Numbered from the stretch's first letter, positions 1-9,222 are shown. The stretch: DNA of 31,359 nt from an uncultured Spirochaetales bacterium (GCA_902780365.1 CACZFE010000008.1:1-31359), one strand, 5' to 3'. Numbers and translations are program-made. The notes: generated from the sequence alone by a model not told the origin.

Positions 1-2
1 CT

Positions 3-125
3 CTCGCGATGAAGAAAAAATGCACAGACAAATTCCGCGAGCCGCTTGCGAACATGGAAGATGCAAACATTGAAAAACTTGCTGATATTATTAAAGATTT
101 CGAAAAAATAAAAGAGACTTTATAA
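3..125 (+). CDS. C-terminal end of a gene entering from the left; possibly DapA/aldolase family
   Basis: An open frame runs from the window edge to a TAA at 123-125 and gives about 40 residues. The tail has a REPL motif followed by a charged helix (NIEKLADIIKDFEKI). From memory this resembles the end of dihydrodipicolinate synthase/N-acetylneuraminate lyase family proteins, where an R-x-PL motif precedes the last helix. That resemblance is weak and the rest of the gene is outside the window. The next gene begins 18 nt after the stop on the same strand, so the two are probably co-transcribed. Confidence 0.45.
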   Translation, partial: LAMKKKCTDKFREPLANMEDANIEKLADIIKDFEKIKETL

Positions 126-143
126 TCAAAATTCCGAGGAAAA

Positions 144-1214
144 ATGACTCTTAACTTCGCTCTTGTGGGCTGCGGAAGGATCGTTAAAAAGCACATCGAG
201 GCGATCCAGAATATTCCGAAAGCCCGTCTTGTCGCGGTTTGCGACATTGTTCCCGAAAAAGCACGAAAAGCCGGAGAATCGGCCGGAGTCCCGTGGTATA
301 CGAGCTATGATGAAATGCTTCAGAAACACCCGGAAACTGATGTCGTAAACATTCTCACCCCGAGCGGTCTTCACCCGAAGCACACGATCGACATCGTGAA
401 AAAGTATAAAAAGCACATCGTCTGCGAAAAGCCGATGGCGCTGAAATTAAGCGATGCCGACGAGATGATAAGGACCTGCGACATGAACGGCGTCAGACTT
501 TTCATTGTCAAGCAGAACCGCTTCAACCTGCCTGTTCAGATTTTGAGGAAAAAACTCGAAAGCGGCGGTTTCGGAAAACTCGTGATGGGAACAGTCCGCG
601 TCAGATGGTGCAGAAAACAGGAATACTACGATGCCGACAAATGGCGCGGAACATGGGCTTACGACGGCGGCGTCATCACAAATCAGGCAAGCCACCACAT
701 CGATCTTCTGGAATGGATGCTCGGAGAACCTGTTAGCGTAATGGCAATGAACGGGACTTATCTTGTCAACATCGAGGCCGACGACACATGTGCCGCGATA
801 ATCAAGTTCAGAAACGGCGCGCTCGGAATAGTCGAAGCTACAACGGCGACACGCCCCGCCGACCTCGAAGGCTCTCTTTCGATCCTTGGAGAGAAAGGAA
901 ACTGCGTCATCGGCGGCTTTGCAGTAAACAAAATGCAGGAGTGGAATTTCGAAGGCGAAACTCCCGACGAAAGAAAGGAAATTCTAGAAAAATACAGCGA
1001 GAACCCGCCCAATGTCTACGGATTCGGTCACATCCGCTACCTTGAAAGCGTCATCGACTGCATCGAAAACGGCAAGCACGCGCTCGTTGACGGCCTCGAA
1101 GGACGCAAATCGCTCGAACTTATAAACGCGATCTATGAATCGGTCGAAACGGGCAAGGAAGTTCATCTTGTTTTCGAGCCGAAAGAATCAAAACTTGGAA
1201 GGACGAATTTTTGA
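144..1214 (+). CDS. Gfo/Idh/MocA oxidoreductase, WlbA/WbpB-like (UDP-GlcNAcA 3-dehydrogenase type)
   Basis: A 356-residue NAD-dependent sugar dehydrogenase. The N-terminal Rossmann fold has GCGRI at residues 9-13, and the family EKP motif is at 95-97. The C-terminal half carries a stretch typical of WlbA/WbpB enzymes: VKQNRFN, then VRVRWCR, then a WRGTW-DGGVITNQASHHIDLLEW region with the catalytic-site histidines. These enzymes oxidise C3 of UDP-N-acetyl-glucosaminuronic acid on the way to 2,3-diamino sugars of surface polysaccharides. Length is normal. The start has a GAGG ribosome site 4 nt upstream. It is followed directly by pyrK, which is not a pathway partner, so the operon seems to be one of convenience. 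Exact substrate is inferred from motifs; the wider family assignment is firm. Confidence 0.85.
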   Translation: MTLNFALVGCGRIVKKHIEAIQNIPKARLVAVCDIVPEKARKAGESAGVPWYTSYDEMLQKHPETDVVNILTPSGLHPKHTIDIVKKYKKHIVCEKPMALKLSDADEMIRTCDMNGVRLFIVKQNRFNLPVQILRKKLESGGFGKLVMGTVRVRWCRKQEYYDADKWRGTWAYDGGVITNQASHHIDLLEWMLGEPVSVMAMNGTYLVNIEADDTCAAIIKFRNGALGIVEATTATRPADLEGSLSILGEKGNCVIGGFAVNKMQEWNFEGETPDERKEILEKYSENPPNVYGFGHIRYLESVIDCIENGKHALVDGLEGRKSLELINAIYESVETGKEVHLVFEPKESKLGRTNF

Positions 1215-1220
1215 GGAAAA

Positions 1221-1973
1221 ATGACTGTAAACAGAATCTGCAAAATAATTTCAAGCAACTTTGTCACAAAGGACACTTTTCTGATGAATGTCGCGTTCGA
1301 CGAGATCCCGCAGCCGGGACAGTTTCTTATGCTTTCTAAGCCTGACGGCCTCATGGACCCTTTTCTGCCGCGCCCGATTTCGGTTTTTGACTGGAATGAC
1401 GGCGTGCTTTCGCTCCTCATCAAGATCGTAGGCAAAGGAACAAAGATGCTTTCCGAAACGATGCCGGGAGAAAAACTGAGGATCACAGGATACTTGGGAA
1501 ACAATTTTCCCGACACAACAGGAACGCTTCTCTGCATCGGCGGCGGAATAGGCGTTGCGCCGCTTTTCTACACTGCTAAAATTTCAAAAGCGGCAAAAAA
1601 ATCGTTCATTCTCGGTTTCCGCGACAAAAGTTCAGTCTTCATGGAAGAAAAATTCCGAGAACTGGGTGAAGTCACGATTACGACCGATGACGGAAGCTAC
1701 GGACTCAGAAAATATCCGCATGAAGTGCTTGAGACCCTTTTTGGAAAGTGGTTTGAGCCCAGTTTGATATGCACCTGCGGACCTCTCATAATGATGGATT
1801 TTGTTGGAAAAATATGTGAAAAATACGGAATCACGGAACTTTATAAATCTTACGAAACAAGCATGGGCTGCGGAATAGGCGCATGCCTCGGCTGTAGGAT
1901 AAACACACCCGGCGGCACCTTTCTGGTCTGTAAAGAAGGTCCTGTATTTAAGGCAAATAGGAGGGAAAAATGA
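1221..1973 (+). CDS. pyrK: Dihydroorotate dehydrogenase B, electron-transfer subunit PyrK
   Basis: A 250-residue ferredoxin-reductase-like flavoprotein. An RPIS motif typical of FAD binding lies in the N-terminal barrel, GGGIGVAPL marks the nucleotide-binding domain, and the C-terminus has the diagnostic [2Fe-2S] cysteine set C217-x4-C222-x2-C225-x11-C237. PyrK passes electrons from dihydroorotate oxidation (catalysed by PyrD type 1B) to NAD+ in pyrimidine synthesis. The partner pyrD is not in this window. The gene starts 7 nt after the dehydrogenase, with a GAGGAAAA ribosome site overlapping the upstream stop, and its own TGA overlaps the next start (ATGA). The type 1B enzyme suits an organism that does not depend on a respiratory quinone for this step. 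Confidence 0.9.
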   Translation: MTVNRICKIISSNFVTKDTFLMNVAFDEIPQPGQFLMLSKPDGLMDPFLPRPISVFDWNDGVLSLLIKIVGKGTKMLSETMPGEKLRITGYLGNNFPDTTGTLLCIGGGIGVAPLFYTAKISKAAKKSFILGFRDKSSVFMEEKFRELGEVTITTDDGSYGLRKYPHEVLETLFGKWFEPSLICTCGPLIMMDFVGKICEKYGITELYKSYETSMGCGIGACLGCRINTPGGTFLVCKEGPVFKANRREK

Positions 1974-2986
1974 AAAAAATGACAATAATTTTTGTTTTGA
2001 TTGCTTTCTGTACTCTGATTTTCGGATGCGGAAGCGTTGACAAAAAAGGAAACGATGAAAAAGAGGCTAATCTCAAACTTCTTGAAGAGGAAAGCAAAGA
2101 TGCCGCGTTTAACGAAGGAAAAGAGCTTTTGGCAAAACAGGACTACGAAAAAGCTATCGGATCCTTCAAGAAAAGCTCGGTCAAGGATGCAGAGTTCTAC
2201 ATCGCTTATTCGCTTGATGCATTAAAACGCACCGACGAAGCGAAAAAAGCGTTTGAAACCTGCGTCGAAAAAGGGATCCAACCGGTCGAATCGCTTTACA
2301 ATCTGGCAATAATGTCATTTGACTCAGGCAATGTCCCTCTCTCAAAAACATACGCCGAAAAAGCTCTTAAACTCGATCCCAAACACCTTGCAACGCTTTT
2401 TTTCTACGGGAATCTGTTTTTTGTCGAACAGAACGTGAACGAAGCCCTGAAATACTATAAGGAAGCTGAAAAAATCAATCCGGAATCAAGAGAGATCCAG
2501 AACGCGATCTTCCTTGTATACCTTCAAGGAGAACAGTTCGAAAACGCATGGAAAATCAGGGAAAAACTCGACAAGGAGAGCCCCGAAATGGTTTTTGCAG
2601 TAATGCAGATCGCTGAAATAACGGGAAATTTCCTTGACGGAGCCAACTTCGCGAAAAAAGAACTCCTCGCCGAAAGCAGGATAAGGAATCTCGCGAAGAT
2701 CCTCTTCACGAAAGGAGGAGATCTCATAAAAGCCCTTGAACTTGCGGAAGTTGAAAAGATCGAAGAAGGAAAATACACCCTTCTTGACCGCTCGACGACA
2801 CCGGGAAGCGCCTACGTTCTCGCACTCGATTATGATAAAAACATCTTTGTTTCATGTGAAACAAATCCGGGAAACCTAATTCCGACCGAGGTTTCAGAGC
2901 AGGGAATCAAAGTCGAAGGCATCGAAAACATCATTGCGTTCAAAGATATTTCAGCAAAATTAGCGGATTTCTGCAGTAAAAAATAA
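1970..2986 (+). CDS. TPR-repeat lipoprotein
   Basis: A 338-residue protein with a lipoprotein signal peptide: MKKM, a hydrophobic stretch, then lipobox LIFG-C with the acceptor cysteine near residue 20. The mature part has tetratricopeptide-like helical pairs from about residue 45 to 200, including recognisable TPR units around ALKLDPKHLATLFFYGN and EALKYYKEAEKINPES. The last third is not recognised. It should be anchored in a membrane facing the periplasm and act as a scaffold; no substrate can be named. The start overlaps the pyrK stop and has AGGAGGG 4-5 nt upstream. It converges on mutS with only 10 nt between the stops and no obvious terminator. Confidence 0.8.
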   Translation: MKKMTIIFVLIAFCTLIFGCGSVDKKGNDEKEANLKLLEEESKDAAFNEGKELLAKQDYEKAIGSFKKSSVKDAEFYIAYSLDALKRTDEAKKAFETCVEKGIQPVESLYNLAIMSFDSGNVPLSKTYAEKALKLDPKHLATLFFYGNLFFVEQNVNEALKYYKEAEKINPESREIQNAIFLVYLQGEQFENAWKIREKLDKESPEMVFAVMQIAEITGNFLDGANFAKKELLAESRIRNLAKILFTKGGDLIKALELAEVEKIEEGKYTLLDRSTTPGSAYVLALDYDKNIFVSCETNPGNLIPTEVSEQGIKVEGIENIIAFKDISAKLADFCSKK

Positions 2987-2996
2987 AGGATCTCTT

Positions 2997-4745
2997 TTAT
3001 CTGTCTTCTTCGTCGCTTTCTTTAAGGATATCAAACAACTGGAAAAGAATATTCATTGCTTCGCGCGGATTTATCTTTTCGGGATCTATTCTGCGAAGAA
3101 CTTTTTCGATTTCTTTGAGATACTCGGGAGTAGCGCTGCTCTGTTGCTCATAAGCCATCGAGAAAATGTCGGTCTGAAGCGAGGAACCGTTTTCAAAACG
3201 CATTCTTCTGTCAAAATTTTCCATGTTTTTAAGGATCTTTTCGGCGTTTTTGATGACTTCTTTCGGCATGTCGGTGAGTTTCGCCACTTCGACACCGAAA
3301 CTTCTGCTGCTGCCGCCTTCTTCCATCTGATAGAGAAAACGCATCTTTCCGGCATATTCCTTCACTGTCATGTGGAAATTCGCCACTTTGTCGAAGTCTT
3401 CGGCAAGCTCAGTAAGTATGTGATAATGCGTTGCAAACAGCGTCGTAGCGTTGATTTTCGTGATTATGTATTCGGCAATAGCCCTTGCAAGACTGATCCC
3501 GTCGTAAGTTCCTGTTCCGCGCCCTATCTCATCAAGGATTATGAGTGATTTTTCAGTCGCTGCGTTCAGGATCGATGCGGCTTCCTTCATTTCGACAAGG
3601 AAAGTCGACTCCCCTTTCGAAAGGTTGTCGCTCGCTCCGACACGGGTGAAAATCGCATCCACAAGCCCTATTTTCGCGCTTTCCGCCGGAACAAAACTGC
3701 CTGTCTGCGCCAATAAAACGATGAGTGCCGTCATTCGCATCAAAGTCGATTTGCCGCCCATATTGGGACCTGTGACAAGGCTGAAACGTCGGTTTTCCGA
3801 GCCTATCGAAACGCTTGCCGGAACATATTTCGAATCCTTGAGGCACGCTTCGACAACGGGATGCCTGCCGTCAATGATTTCTATTCCATCTTCGTCCGTT
3901 ATCTCGGGGCGGCAGTAGTTTTTCTCGACCGCAAGTTTCGCAAAACCGCTGAACAAATCGATCCATGCCGTGAATTTAGCCGCTGAGAGAATGTCGTTTT
4001 TAAATGAGGCGATTTCGTTCACGGTATCGTCGAGGATCTTGAGTTCAAGAGCCGTGAGACGGTCTTTAGCCGAGGAAATCTTCTCTTCAAGTTCCTTGAG
4101 TTCGGCTGTGAAATAACGTTCCGAGCCGGCAGTGGTCTGCTTTCTGATAAAATAGTCGGGGACCTGCTTTTCAAAGCGCTTGCTGATCTCGAAAAAGTAT
4201 CCGAAAACCTTGTTGAAACCTACTTTCAGCGTGGTTATCTTCGTTTTTTCGCGCTCCCTTGTCTCAAGCGCGACGATGTGTGAGCGTGAATTGTGGATAA
4301 TATCGGAAAGTTCGTAAATTTCTTTTGAAAATTCAGGGTTCACAAAACCGCCTTCTCTGTAAATAAGCGGCGCATCCTCGAGAAAGCGTTTCTGCCAGGA
4401 AATTATGCGCTCTTCGGTGAGGCTTAGCGGCTCTTCATCGGCGAAAAACGGCATTTTTTCAGGCATACTCATAACGTATGAACGGAGTCTCACCGCCTGA
4501 AGAAGCGAGTTTGCGAGCATCGATATTTCACGCGGACCTCCCCTTTTGACAAGAATTCGGCTTAAAACCCTCTCGAAATCCTTGATGTTTCCGAGAGCAT
4601 CCGTCATCTCGCGAAGCAGAACGCTGTCTTCGAACAAAGTAGCGATGCAGCATTGTCTGAGAAGGATCCTTTCGCGGTTTTTAAGTGGATTTTTTATAAC
4701 TTCGGCAAGAAGTCTTTTTCCCATCGGAGTCTGCTTAGGAAACAC
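2997..4745 (-). CDS. mutS: DNA mismatch repair protein MutS, C-terminal part (split gene)
   Basis: This frame carries the core, clamp and ATPase domains of MutS. It opens just before the conserved TPMGKRLL motif and contains Walker A GPNMGGKST, Walker B in LIILDEIGRGTGTYDG and the ATHYH motif, then ends in the helix-turn-helix tail NPREAMNILFQLFDILK. The N-terminal domains lie in the upstream frame (4735-5574), shifted by one nucleotide. The frame stays open to a TTG at 4772, but a GTG at 4745-4743 has GGAGG (4754-4750) exactly 4 nt upstream, the spacing used by other genes here, so I place a possible separate start there. MutS binds mispaired bases and recruits MutL. The fragment alone lacks the mismatch-binding domain. 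Confidence 0.85.
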   Translation of the reverse strand: MFPKQTPMGKRLLAEVIKNPLKNRERILLRQCCIATLFEDSVLLREMTDALGNIKDFERVLSRILVKRGGPREISMLANSLLQAVRLRSYVMSMPEKMPFFADEEPLSLTEERIISWQKRFLEDAPLIYREGGFVNPEFSKEIYELSDIIHNSRSHIVALETREREKTKITTLKVGFNKVFGYFFEISKRFEKQVPDYFIRKQTTAGSERYFTAELKELEEKISSAKDRLTALELKILDDTVNEIASFKNDILSAAKFTAWIDLFSGFAKLAVEKNYCRPEITDEDGIEIIDGRHPVVEACLKDSKYVPASVSIGSENRRFSLVTGPNMGGKSTLMRMTALIVLLAQTGSFVPAESAKIGLVDAIFTRVGASDNLSKGESTFLVEMKEAASILNAATEKSLIILDEIGRGTGTYDGISLARAIAEYIITKINATTLFATHYHILTELAEDFDKVANFHMTVKEYAGKMRFLYQMEEGGSSRSFGVEVAKLTDMPKEVIKNAEKILKNMENFDRRMRFENGSSLQTDIFSMAYEQQSSATPEYLKEIEKVLRRIDPEKINPREAMNILFQLFDILKESDEEDR

Positions 4746-5574
4746 CCGCCCTCCAAAGAGCTTCACAGACAAGAAAACAGGCTACCTTGTAGTCAAGGGA
4801 TGCCGTGTCACTGTTTTTCCACTCGACCGGAAGTCTGAGCGGCGGAAAATTGCCGAAATAAAGAGAATCGAGATAAAAAAGAAGCTGCTTCAACGAAGCA
4901 TAGGCACACTTGTCAAAGGTGCATCCCAAAAGGCTTTCAAGGTATTCGGCAGCGGGAGCGGAAGGGACCCAGTCGGCAAATTTGTCGCGGTCGAGGACCT
5001 CGCCGCTTACGAACGATGAAGCTTCCGAAAGAATGATCTCCCTCGGAGCCACAAGATTTATGAGATCCGAAGCCGAAACATCGGTCGAAACAGTGTAAAA
5101 CACGTTCCCGCAACTGACATCGACCCAGCAGAAAAAAGCATCTTTCTTCTTGAAAAAAACTGACATCAGCCAGTTGTTCCTGCTTTCGTTGAGCGAACTT
5201 TCTTCAACAACCGTGCCGGGAGTCAGTATCCGCACAACATTGCGGACCATAGTCTTTTTAACGCTGTCAAAAGCCTCGCTCTGCTCACAGACAACGACCT
5301 TTCTGCCAGCTTCAAGGAGTTTTTTTATGTAAAAATCGGCCGCATGCCACGGCACACCTGCAAGCGGGATATCTGCATCTTTGTGGCGGCTGGTGAGCGT
5401 TATCCCCAGAATTTCCGAGGCCTCTACCGCATCGTCGAAAAACATTTCGTAAAAATCACCCATGCGGAAAAAAAGAATCGCGTCGCCATAGAGTTTTTTC
5501 GTTTCGAGATACTGGCGCATAGCCGGTGTCTCCATCGCTTTTTCTATCGCGGTTTTTGCAGGTTTTGCAGTCAT
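4735..5574 (-). CDS. mutS: DNA mismatch repair protein MutS, N-terminal part (split gene)
   Basis: 279 residues covering the mismatch-recognition and connector domains. MRQYLETKK is followed by LFFRMGDFYEMF, which includes the F-x-E motif (F41, E43) that stacks on the mispair, then IPLAGVPWHA, VVVCEQ and RILTPGT, all hallmarks of MutS1. The frame runs to ALWRAGVS and stops at TAA 4737-4735, where MutS proteins should continue into the TPMG region; that continues one nucleotide over in the frame of 2997-4745. The segment before the break is also shorter than usual: the T-x-RNLE motif is poorly preserved and the distance to TPMG is about 8 residues less than in E. coli MutS. The gene follows prs by 18 nt and has no clear ribosome site. 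Confidence 0.85.
   Translation of the reverse strand: MTAKPAKTAIEKAMETPAMRQYLETKKLYGDAILFFRMGDFYEMFFDDAVEASEILGITLTSRHKDADIPLAGVPWHAADFYIKKLLEAGRKVVVCEQSEAFDSVKKTMVRNVVRILTPGTVVEESSLNESRNNWLMSVFFKKKDAFFCWVDVSCGNVFYTVSTDVSASDLINLVAPREIILSEASSFVSGEVLDRDKFADWVPSAPAAEYLESLLGCTFDKCAYASLKQLLFYLDSLYFGNFPPLRLPVEWKNSDTASLDYKVACFLVCEALWRAGVS
4743..4754 (-). promoter_or_regulatory. Internal Shine-Dalgarno plus GTG at the mutS frameshift
   Basis: On the minus strand GGAGG (4754-4750) is followed by GCGG and GTG (4745-4743). The GTG is in frame with the C-terminal MutS half and overlaps the TAA that ends the N-terminal half (4737-4735) by 11 nt. The arrangement could allow coupled re-initiation, or it could be a chance purine-rich stretch. 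Only the sequence match is seen; function is inferred. Confidence 0.4.
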
Positions 5575-5592
5575 GGCGGAAGGCTTCAGGAC

Positions 5593-6621
5593 TTAAGATT
5601 CAAGAATGTTCGAAATCGATTCCATGTGGTTGATGCTATATACAACTTTCGCGAAAAATCTCGCGACATCGACTTCCTGATACCACGGATGGGCTTTTTT
5701 GAACTCTTCGCCGCGGATAACAGCGTTCGTTCCGGTGACACTTCTTACAAAGCCGTCGGAATAAGCTTTGTCGAGTTTCGCCACAGCCTCACCGTTAAAG
5801 AACGGGAACGTGCAGAAAACATCTATATTTTTCGCGCCGAATTCATGAAGTTTCTGACATGCAGCGATCAAAGTCCCGCCGGTCGCAATCATATCGTCAA
5901 CAATAACGACATCCTTTCCGTCAACGCTGCCTACCAATTTGGTATCGACAACAGTTGACGCCTTTGAGTAATCTCTTTCCTTGACGATAAGCGCCATGTC
6001 TGTCTGCAATTCACGGGAATAGTATCTTGCAGTTTCAGCCGAACCGACATCGGGAGCAACAACGACTGTATTTTCGGTAATGATGTGTCTTTCGTTCATC
6101 GACTTCATAAGCTGTCTAGATGCATGGAGGTTGTCAAGTCTCGCAACATGGAAGAAACCCGAGATCGCCTCAGCGTGGATATCGATCGTAAGGACCCTCG
6201 AAGCACCGCTCGCCTCGATAAACGAAGCAACCATGGAAGCCGTAACGCTCTCACGCCCTTTTCTGCGCTCCTGACGGGCATTCGGGAACTGCGGGATAAC
6301 CGCCGTGATCGAAGCCGCATCGCTGTTGTGGACCGCATTCAGAGCTGTTGCAAGAGCCATAAGGTTATCGTTTACCGAATAAGGTGAAAGCGGATCGTCC
6401 ATAAGCTGGACAACATAGACATCCATTCCGCGGATAGGTTCGTCTATAGAAGTTTTGATCTCGCCGTTGGCGAAGTGCGTCTCGGTGCTCTGAATGTAGC
6501 GGAAACGCTCCTCCAAATGCTCCTTTTTGTATTTTTCCTTGAGATACTGAACCATTGCATCCGCAAAAACTTTGCCTGAATTACAAGCAACAATGCCAAG
6601 CTGACCACGATCTGCGCTCAT
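5593..6621 (-). CDS. prs: Ribose-phosphate pyrophosphokinase (PRPP synthetase)
   Basis: A 342-residue enzyme that makes PRPP from ribose-5-phosphate and ATP for nucleotide, histidine and tryptophan synthesis. The PRPP-binding loop VVIVDDMIATGGTL is intact, and the flexible-loop region is recognisable as PQFPNARQERRKGRES, a variant of the usual ARQDRK-REPIS pattern. The N-terminal TETHFANGE matches the canonical FxDGE region. It is somewhat longer than classical bacterial Prs (about 315), with an added C-terminal tail, and is divergent enough to be a separate subclass. GGAGG lies 6 nt before the ATG, and a promoter candidate sits at 6660-6688. It is the first gene of a prs-mutS unit. Confidence 0.85.
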   Translation of the reverse strand: MSADRGQLGIVACNSGKVFADAMVQYLKEKYKKEHLEERFRYIQSTETHFANGEIKTSIDEPIRGMDVYVVQLMDDPLSPYSVNDNLMALATALNAVHNSDAASITAVIPQFPNARQERRKGRESVTASMVASFIEASGASRVLTIDIHAEAISGFFHVARLDNLHASRQLMKSMNERHIITENTVVVAPDVGSAETARYYSRELQTDMALIVKERDYSKASTVVDTKLVGSVDGKDVVIVDDMIATGGTLIAACQKLHEFGAKNIDVFCTFPFFNGEAVAKLDKAYSDGFVRSVTGTNAVIRGEEFKKAHPWYQEVDVARFFAKVVYSINHMESISNILES

Positions 6622-6659
6622 TTTTTCCTCCGAAAAATAAAGGTTCCAAAAACAAGTTC

Positions 6660-6688
6660 TTTATAATGTGGAGAAAGATTATTTACAA
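6660..6688 (-). promoter_or_regulatory. Candidate sigma70 promoter for prs-mutS
   Basis: On the minus strand TTGTAA (6688-6683) and TATAAA (6665-6660) are separated by 17 nt, about 40 nt upstream of the prs start, in the 78-nt gap behind the preceding gene. This is a match to consensus only. Confidence 0.55.
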
Positions 6689-6699
6689 GGATTTTTTGC

Positions 6700-9150
6700 T
6701 TATTTTTTTTCGCGGAACATAAGTTCTTTCAGATTTTTTTCTTCGTCTTTTTCCATTTTCTGCTTCTCGTCTTCGTAGCGTTTTTTCATTTCCTCGGGCC
6801 TGAATTTCGGGTAATCCCTGATAATTTTGAGGAAATTCTGTGCCGCGAAGTAGTGCATTCCCTGTCTTGCGTACATATTCGCCACTTCAAGGTGCCAGTA
6901 GGGGTTTCTCGCGACTTCGGCTGCCCTTTCCAGATACTTGAATCCGGTTGCGGGGTTTTTCGCGGCGAATTCGCGTTTTGAAAGCCAGCGGTAGTAGTTT
7001 CCGAGGTTGCCGGAAGTTCTCAAAGTCATGTTTTTGAGCGAGCTTTCGACAAGACGCTGTGTTTCGGTGTCAAGGTTGAGTGAGCAGTATGCCGCGGTCA
7101 GATAGTCGCCGAAACGCCCGGTAAGGTCGGCGCCGCGCATATAAAGATCAAATGCCTCTTTGTAAAGCTTGTCTTTTTCGAGGATTTTTCCGTTGTAGAT
7201 CATCAGCTGGCCGCGTTCGGAATCGCTGAGATCTTTCCTTTCATTCTGGATCCGGCGGATCATTTCAAGAGCTTCGTCGTATCTTTTTTCCTTCAGCATG
7301 TTCCTGATGACAGAAATAAAGAAAACATCCTGGTTTTTATGAGCAAAATCAAGCGCAGCAGCGTTGTCTTCCGAAATTTTGAAGATGAATCTTTCAAGAA
7401 CTTCCTTGTTTTTCTCATTCAGCGAAATTATTTCGGTTATCCGCCCGCCAAGACCGTAAATGGAAAGCCTGTCGTAGATCGTGTCAAGCACTTTCGCATA
7501 CTTGCTCCCCGAAATTTCAAGAGCGTGCTTAAATAAAACGAGCGCCTGTTCATAAGCTCCGATCCTAAGCATATAGACACCGTTGATGTAGTGGGTGTAG
7601 TAATAATTCGGCGCCTTTGCAAGTGCCGACGAGAGTTCCGATCCGGCTGAAAGAATCTGTTCAAAATCGCCTGAATTGAGTTTGTCCACACCTTTATTCA
7701 GCGGGATCTTAAAATTGGCAGGCTCCAGATAAACCGCCTCTTCGTAAGGAATTTCCTTCCCTTCAGGCAGGTATCCCATGGCAATTTGCCCGCTTTCCGT
7801 CGCGGTGAAGAGCATCGTTGTCAGAGAAAGAACGGCAAGGGATGCGAGTGAAACGACTCTTTTGTTTCCGCGTATCTCAATCGGCTTTACAAGAAGCACC
7901 AATACCAGCACGACAGGAAAAAGTGTCGAGAAATTGTGCAGGTTGAAATCGAGAGTGTTGTGCATTACGACAAAAAACAAGACCGCCATAAGTCCGTTTT
8001 TACGCTTGGTTTCACGTTTCCCGAAAATGACAAGCCAGATAAAAGAGGCAAAAATAACCAGCGCGAAAACGATGCCGGTCTCAAGAATAAACTGCATAGG
8101 CTCGTTCTCGAGTTCCCTCGCGTAAAACCAGAGATTTGACTGGTAGTATGAAAAAACTTTCGAGAAACTTCCAAGTCCGGAACCAGAAAAAAGAAAGTCT
8201 GAAAAATAGTCGGTTGCTCTCGCTATATCATTGATTTTGTTAAAATAATCTTCTCTTCCGAAGTCAAATTCCCTTTCGAGGAGTTTCAAACCTGTCTGAT
8301 AGACAAAGATCAGTACAAGAACAAGTGCTGCAACCGGCAGATAAAACCTGTAGCCTTCCAGTTTTTTCGCCGATTTTCTGTTGATGAAGAAAAAGAGGAT
8401 CAAGGCTGCGACATAAGCCGCTATTCCGCCTCTTGAAAGCGTTGCGGCAACTGCAGCTGTGTGAAAAAAGAAAAGCGATGCGTAAAAAATCTTTTTCCTC
8501 GGAAATTCGGTCGCATATATCGAAGTCAGCGCGAGAAGTCCCGAAATTCCGAAGTACCCCGCAGCGTGGTTTGTGTTGATAAGTATGGATTCTATGAGAA
8601 ATCCGCTGTGCCGCAACCTGCCGTAAAGCCATGCGTCAGACTGCATAAATCGAAGCGCGACCGAAAGGATTATTGCAACAGTCGAAATCAGGATGACTGT
8701 GTCGATAGTGTTCTGCTTCCACTTTTTGTTGCCTAGAAAGATGTTGCGGGAAAGAATGCACGAAAGAAATATCAGCGTGAGAACGCGGAATATCGAGTAA
8801 ACCGTGTCCGGAACCGACATCGTGAGCGGATGGGCGCCGCTTCCCTCAAGAGTGTGAAAGAAATATCCCTGCGGAGAGGCTGTTTTAAGAAGCGCTTCCG
8901 GAAGCGGAACAAGCTGAAGAAGAGCAAAAATTATTATCGCTGCGAACGGAAAAACAACCAGTGAAACCGCAAACGATTTCTTCGTCGCAAGCAGATAAAC
9001 CGAGTAGCAGAACATGGCGAAAGCACCGATGAACATGATGACGAGGTTCGTTCCGGTATGAGAGTAAACTCCGCCAAGAAGAAACGGCGGCAGAACAAAA
9101 AAGATGCCCGAGGAAAGCATCAGAAACAAAAGTTTTATTTTACTGATCAT
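6700..9150 (-). CDS. O-antigen ligase-like polytopic membrane protein with C-terminal TPR domain
   Basis: 816 residues. The first half (about 1-450) is strongly hydrophobic, with roughly ten or more membrane spans. It includes a large loop containing LFSGSGLGSF followed by ENEPMQFILETG, which resembles the Wzy_C (O-antigen ligase/polymerase) signature where G-x-G-x-F precedes an (H/E)N-x-x-x-x-x-x-E-x-G motif. The second half (about 480-800) is soluble and rich in TPR-like helical pairs such as QALVLFKHALEISG and AFDLYMRGADLTG, ending in a charged tail. Wzy_C proteins join or polymerise surface glycans, or glycosylate pilins. The acceptor cannot be inferred. The gene follows the pqiC-like gene by 72 nt on the same strand and has a GAGG ribosome site. 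Confidence 0.75.
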   Translation of the reverse strand: MISKIKLLFLMLSSGIFFVLPPFLLGGVYSHTGTNLVIMFIGAFAMFCYSVYLLATKKSFAVSLVVFPFAAIIIFALLQLVPLPEALLKTASPQGYFFHTLEGSGAHPLTMSVPDTVYSIFRVLTLIFLSCILSRNIFLGNKKWKQNTIDTVILISTVAIILSVALRFMQSDAWLYGRLRHSGFLIESILINTNHAAGYFGISGLLALTSIYATEFPRKKIFYASLFFFHTAAVAATLSRGGIAAYVAALILFFFINRKSAKKLEGYRFYLPVAALVLVLIFVYQTGLKLLEREFDFGREDYFNKINDIARATDYFSDFLFSGSGLGSFSKVFSYYQSNLWFYARELENEPMQFILETGIVFALVIFASFIWLVIFGKRETKRKNGLMAVLFFVVMHNTLDFNLHNFSTLFPVVLVLVLLVKPIEIRGNKRVVSLASLAVLSLTTMLFTATESGQIAMGYLPEGKEIPYEEAVYLEPANFKIPLNKGVDKLNSGDFEQILSAGSELSSALAKAPNYYYTHYINGVYMLRIGAYEQALVLFKHALEISGSKYAKVLDTIYDRLSIYGLGGRITEIISLNEKNKEVLERFIFKISEDNAAALDFAHKNQDVFFISVIRNMLKEKRYDEALEMIRRIQNERKDLSDSERGQLMIYNGKILEKDKLYKEAFDLYMRGADLTGRFGDYLTAAYCSLNLDTETQRLVESSLKNMTLRTSGNLGNYYRWLSKREFAAKNPATGFKYLERAAEVARNPYWHLEVANMYARQGMHYFAAQNFLKIIRDYPKFRPEEMKKRYEDEKQKMEKDEEKNLKELMFREKK

Positions 9151-9222
9151 CTGTTAATCCTCTTTTGTAACGTATTTTAGGGATTTCTGCAAAAGCGGAC
9201 TTCTTCTTTCAATAAGCCTGCC

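Noticed and set aside
5344..5958. 204-codon plus-strand open frame
   Set aside because: Antisense to mutS and prs, both of which have clear conserved motifs in their own frames.
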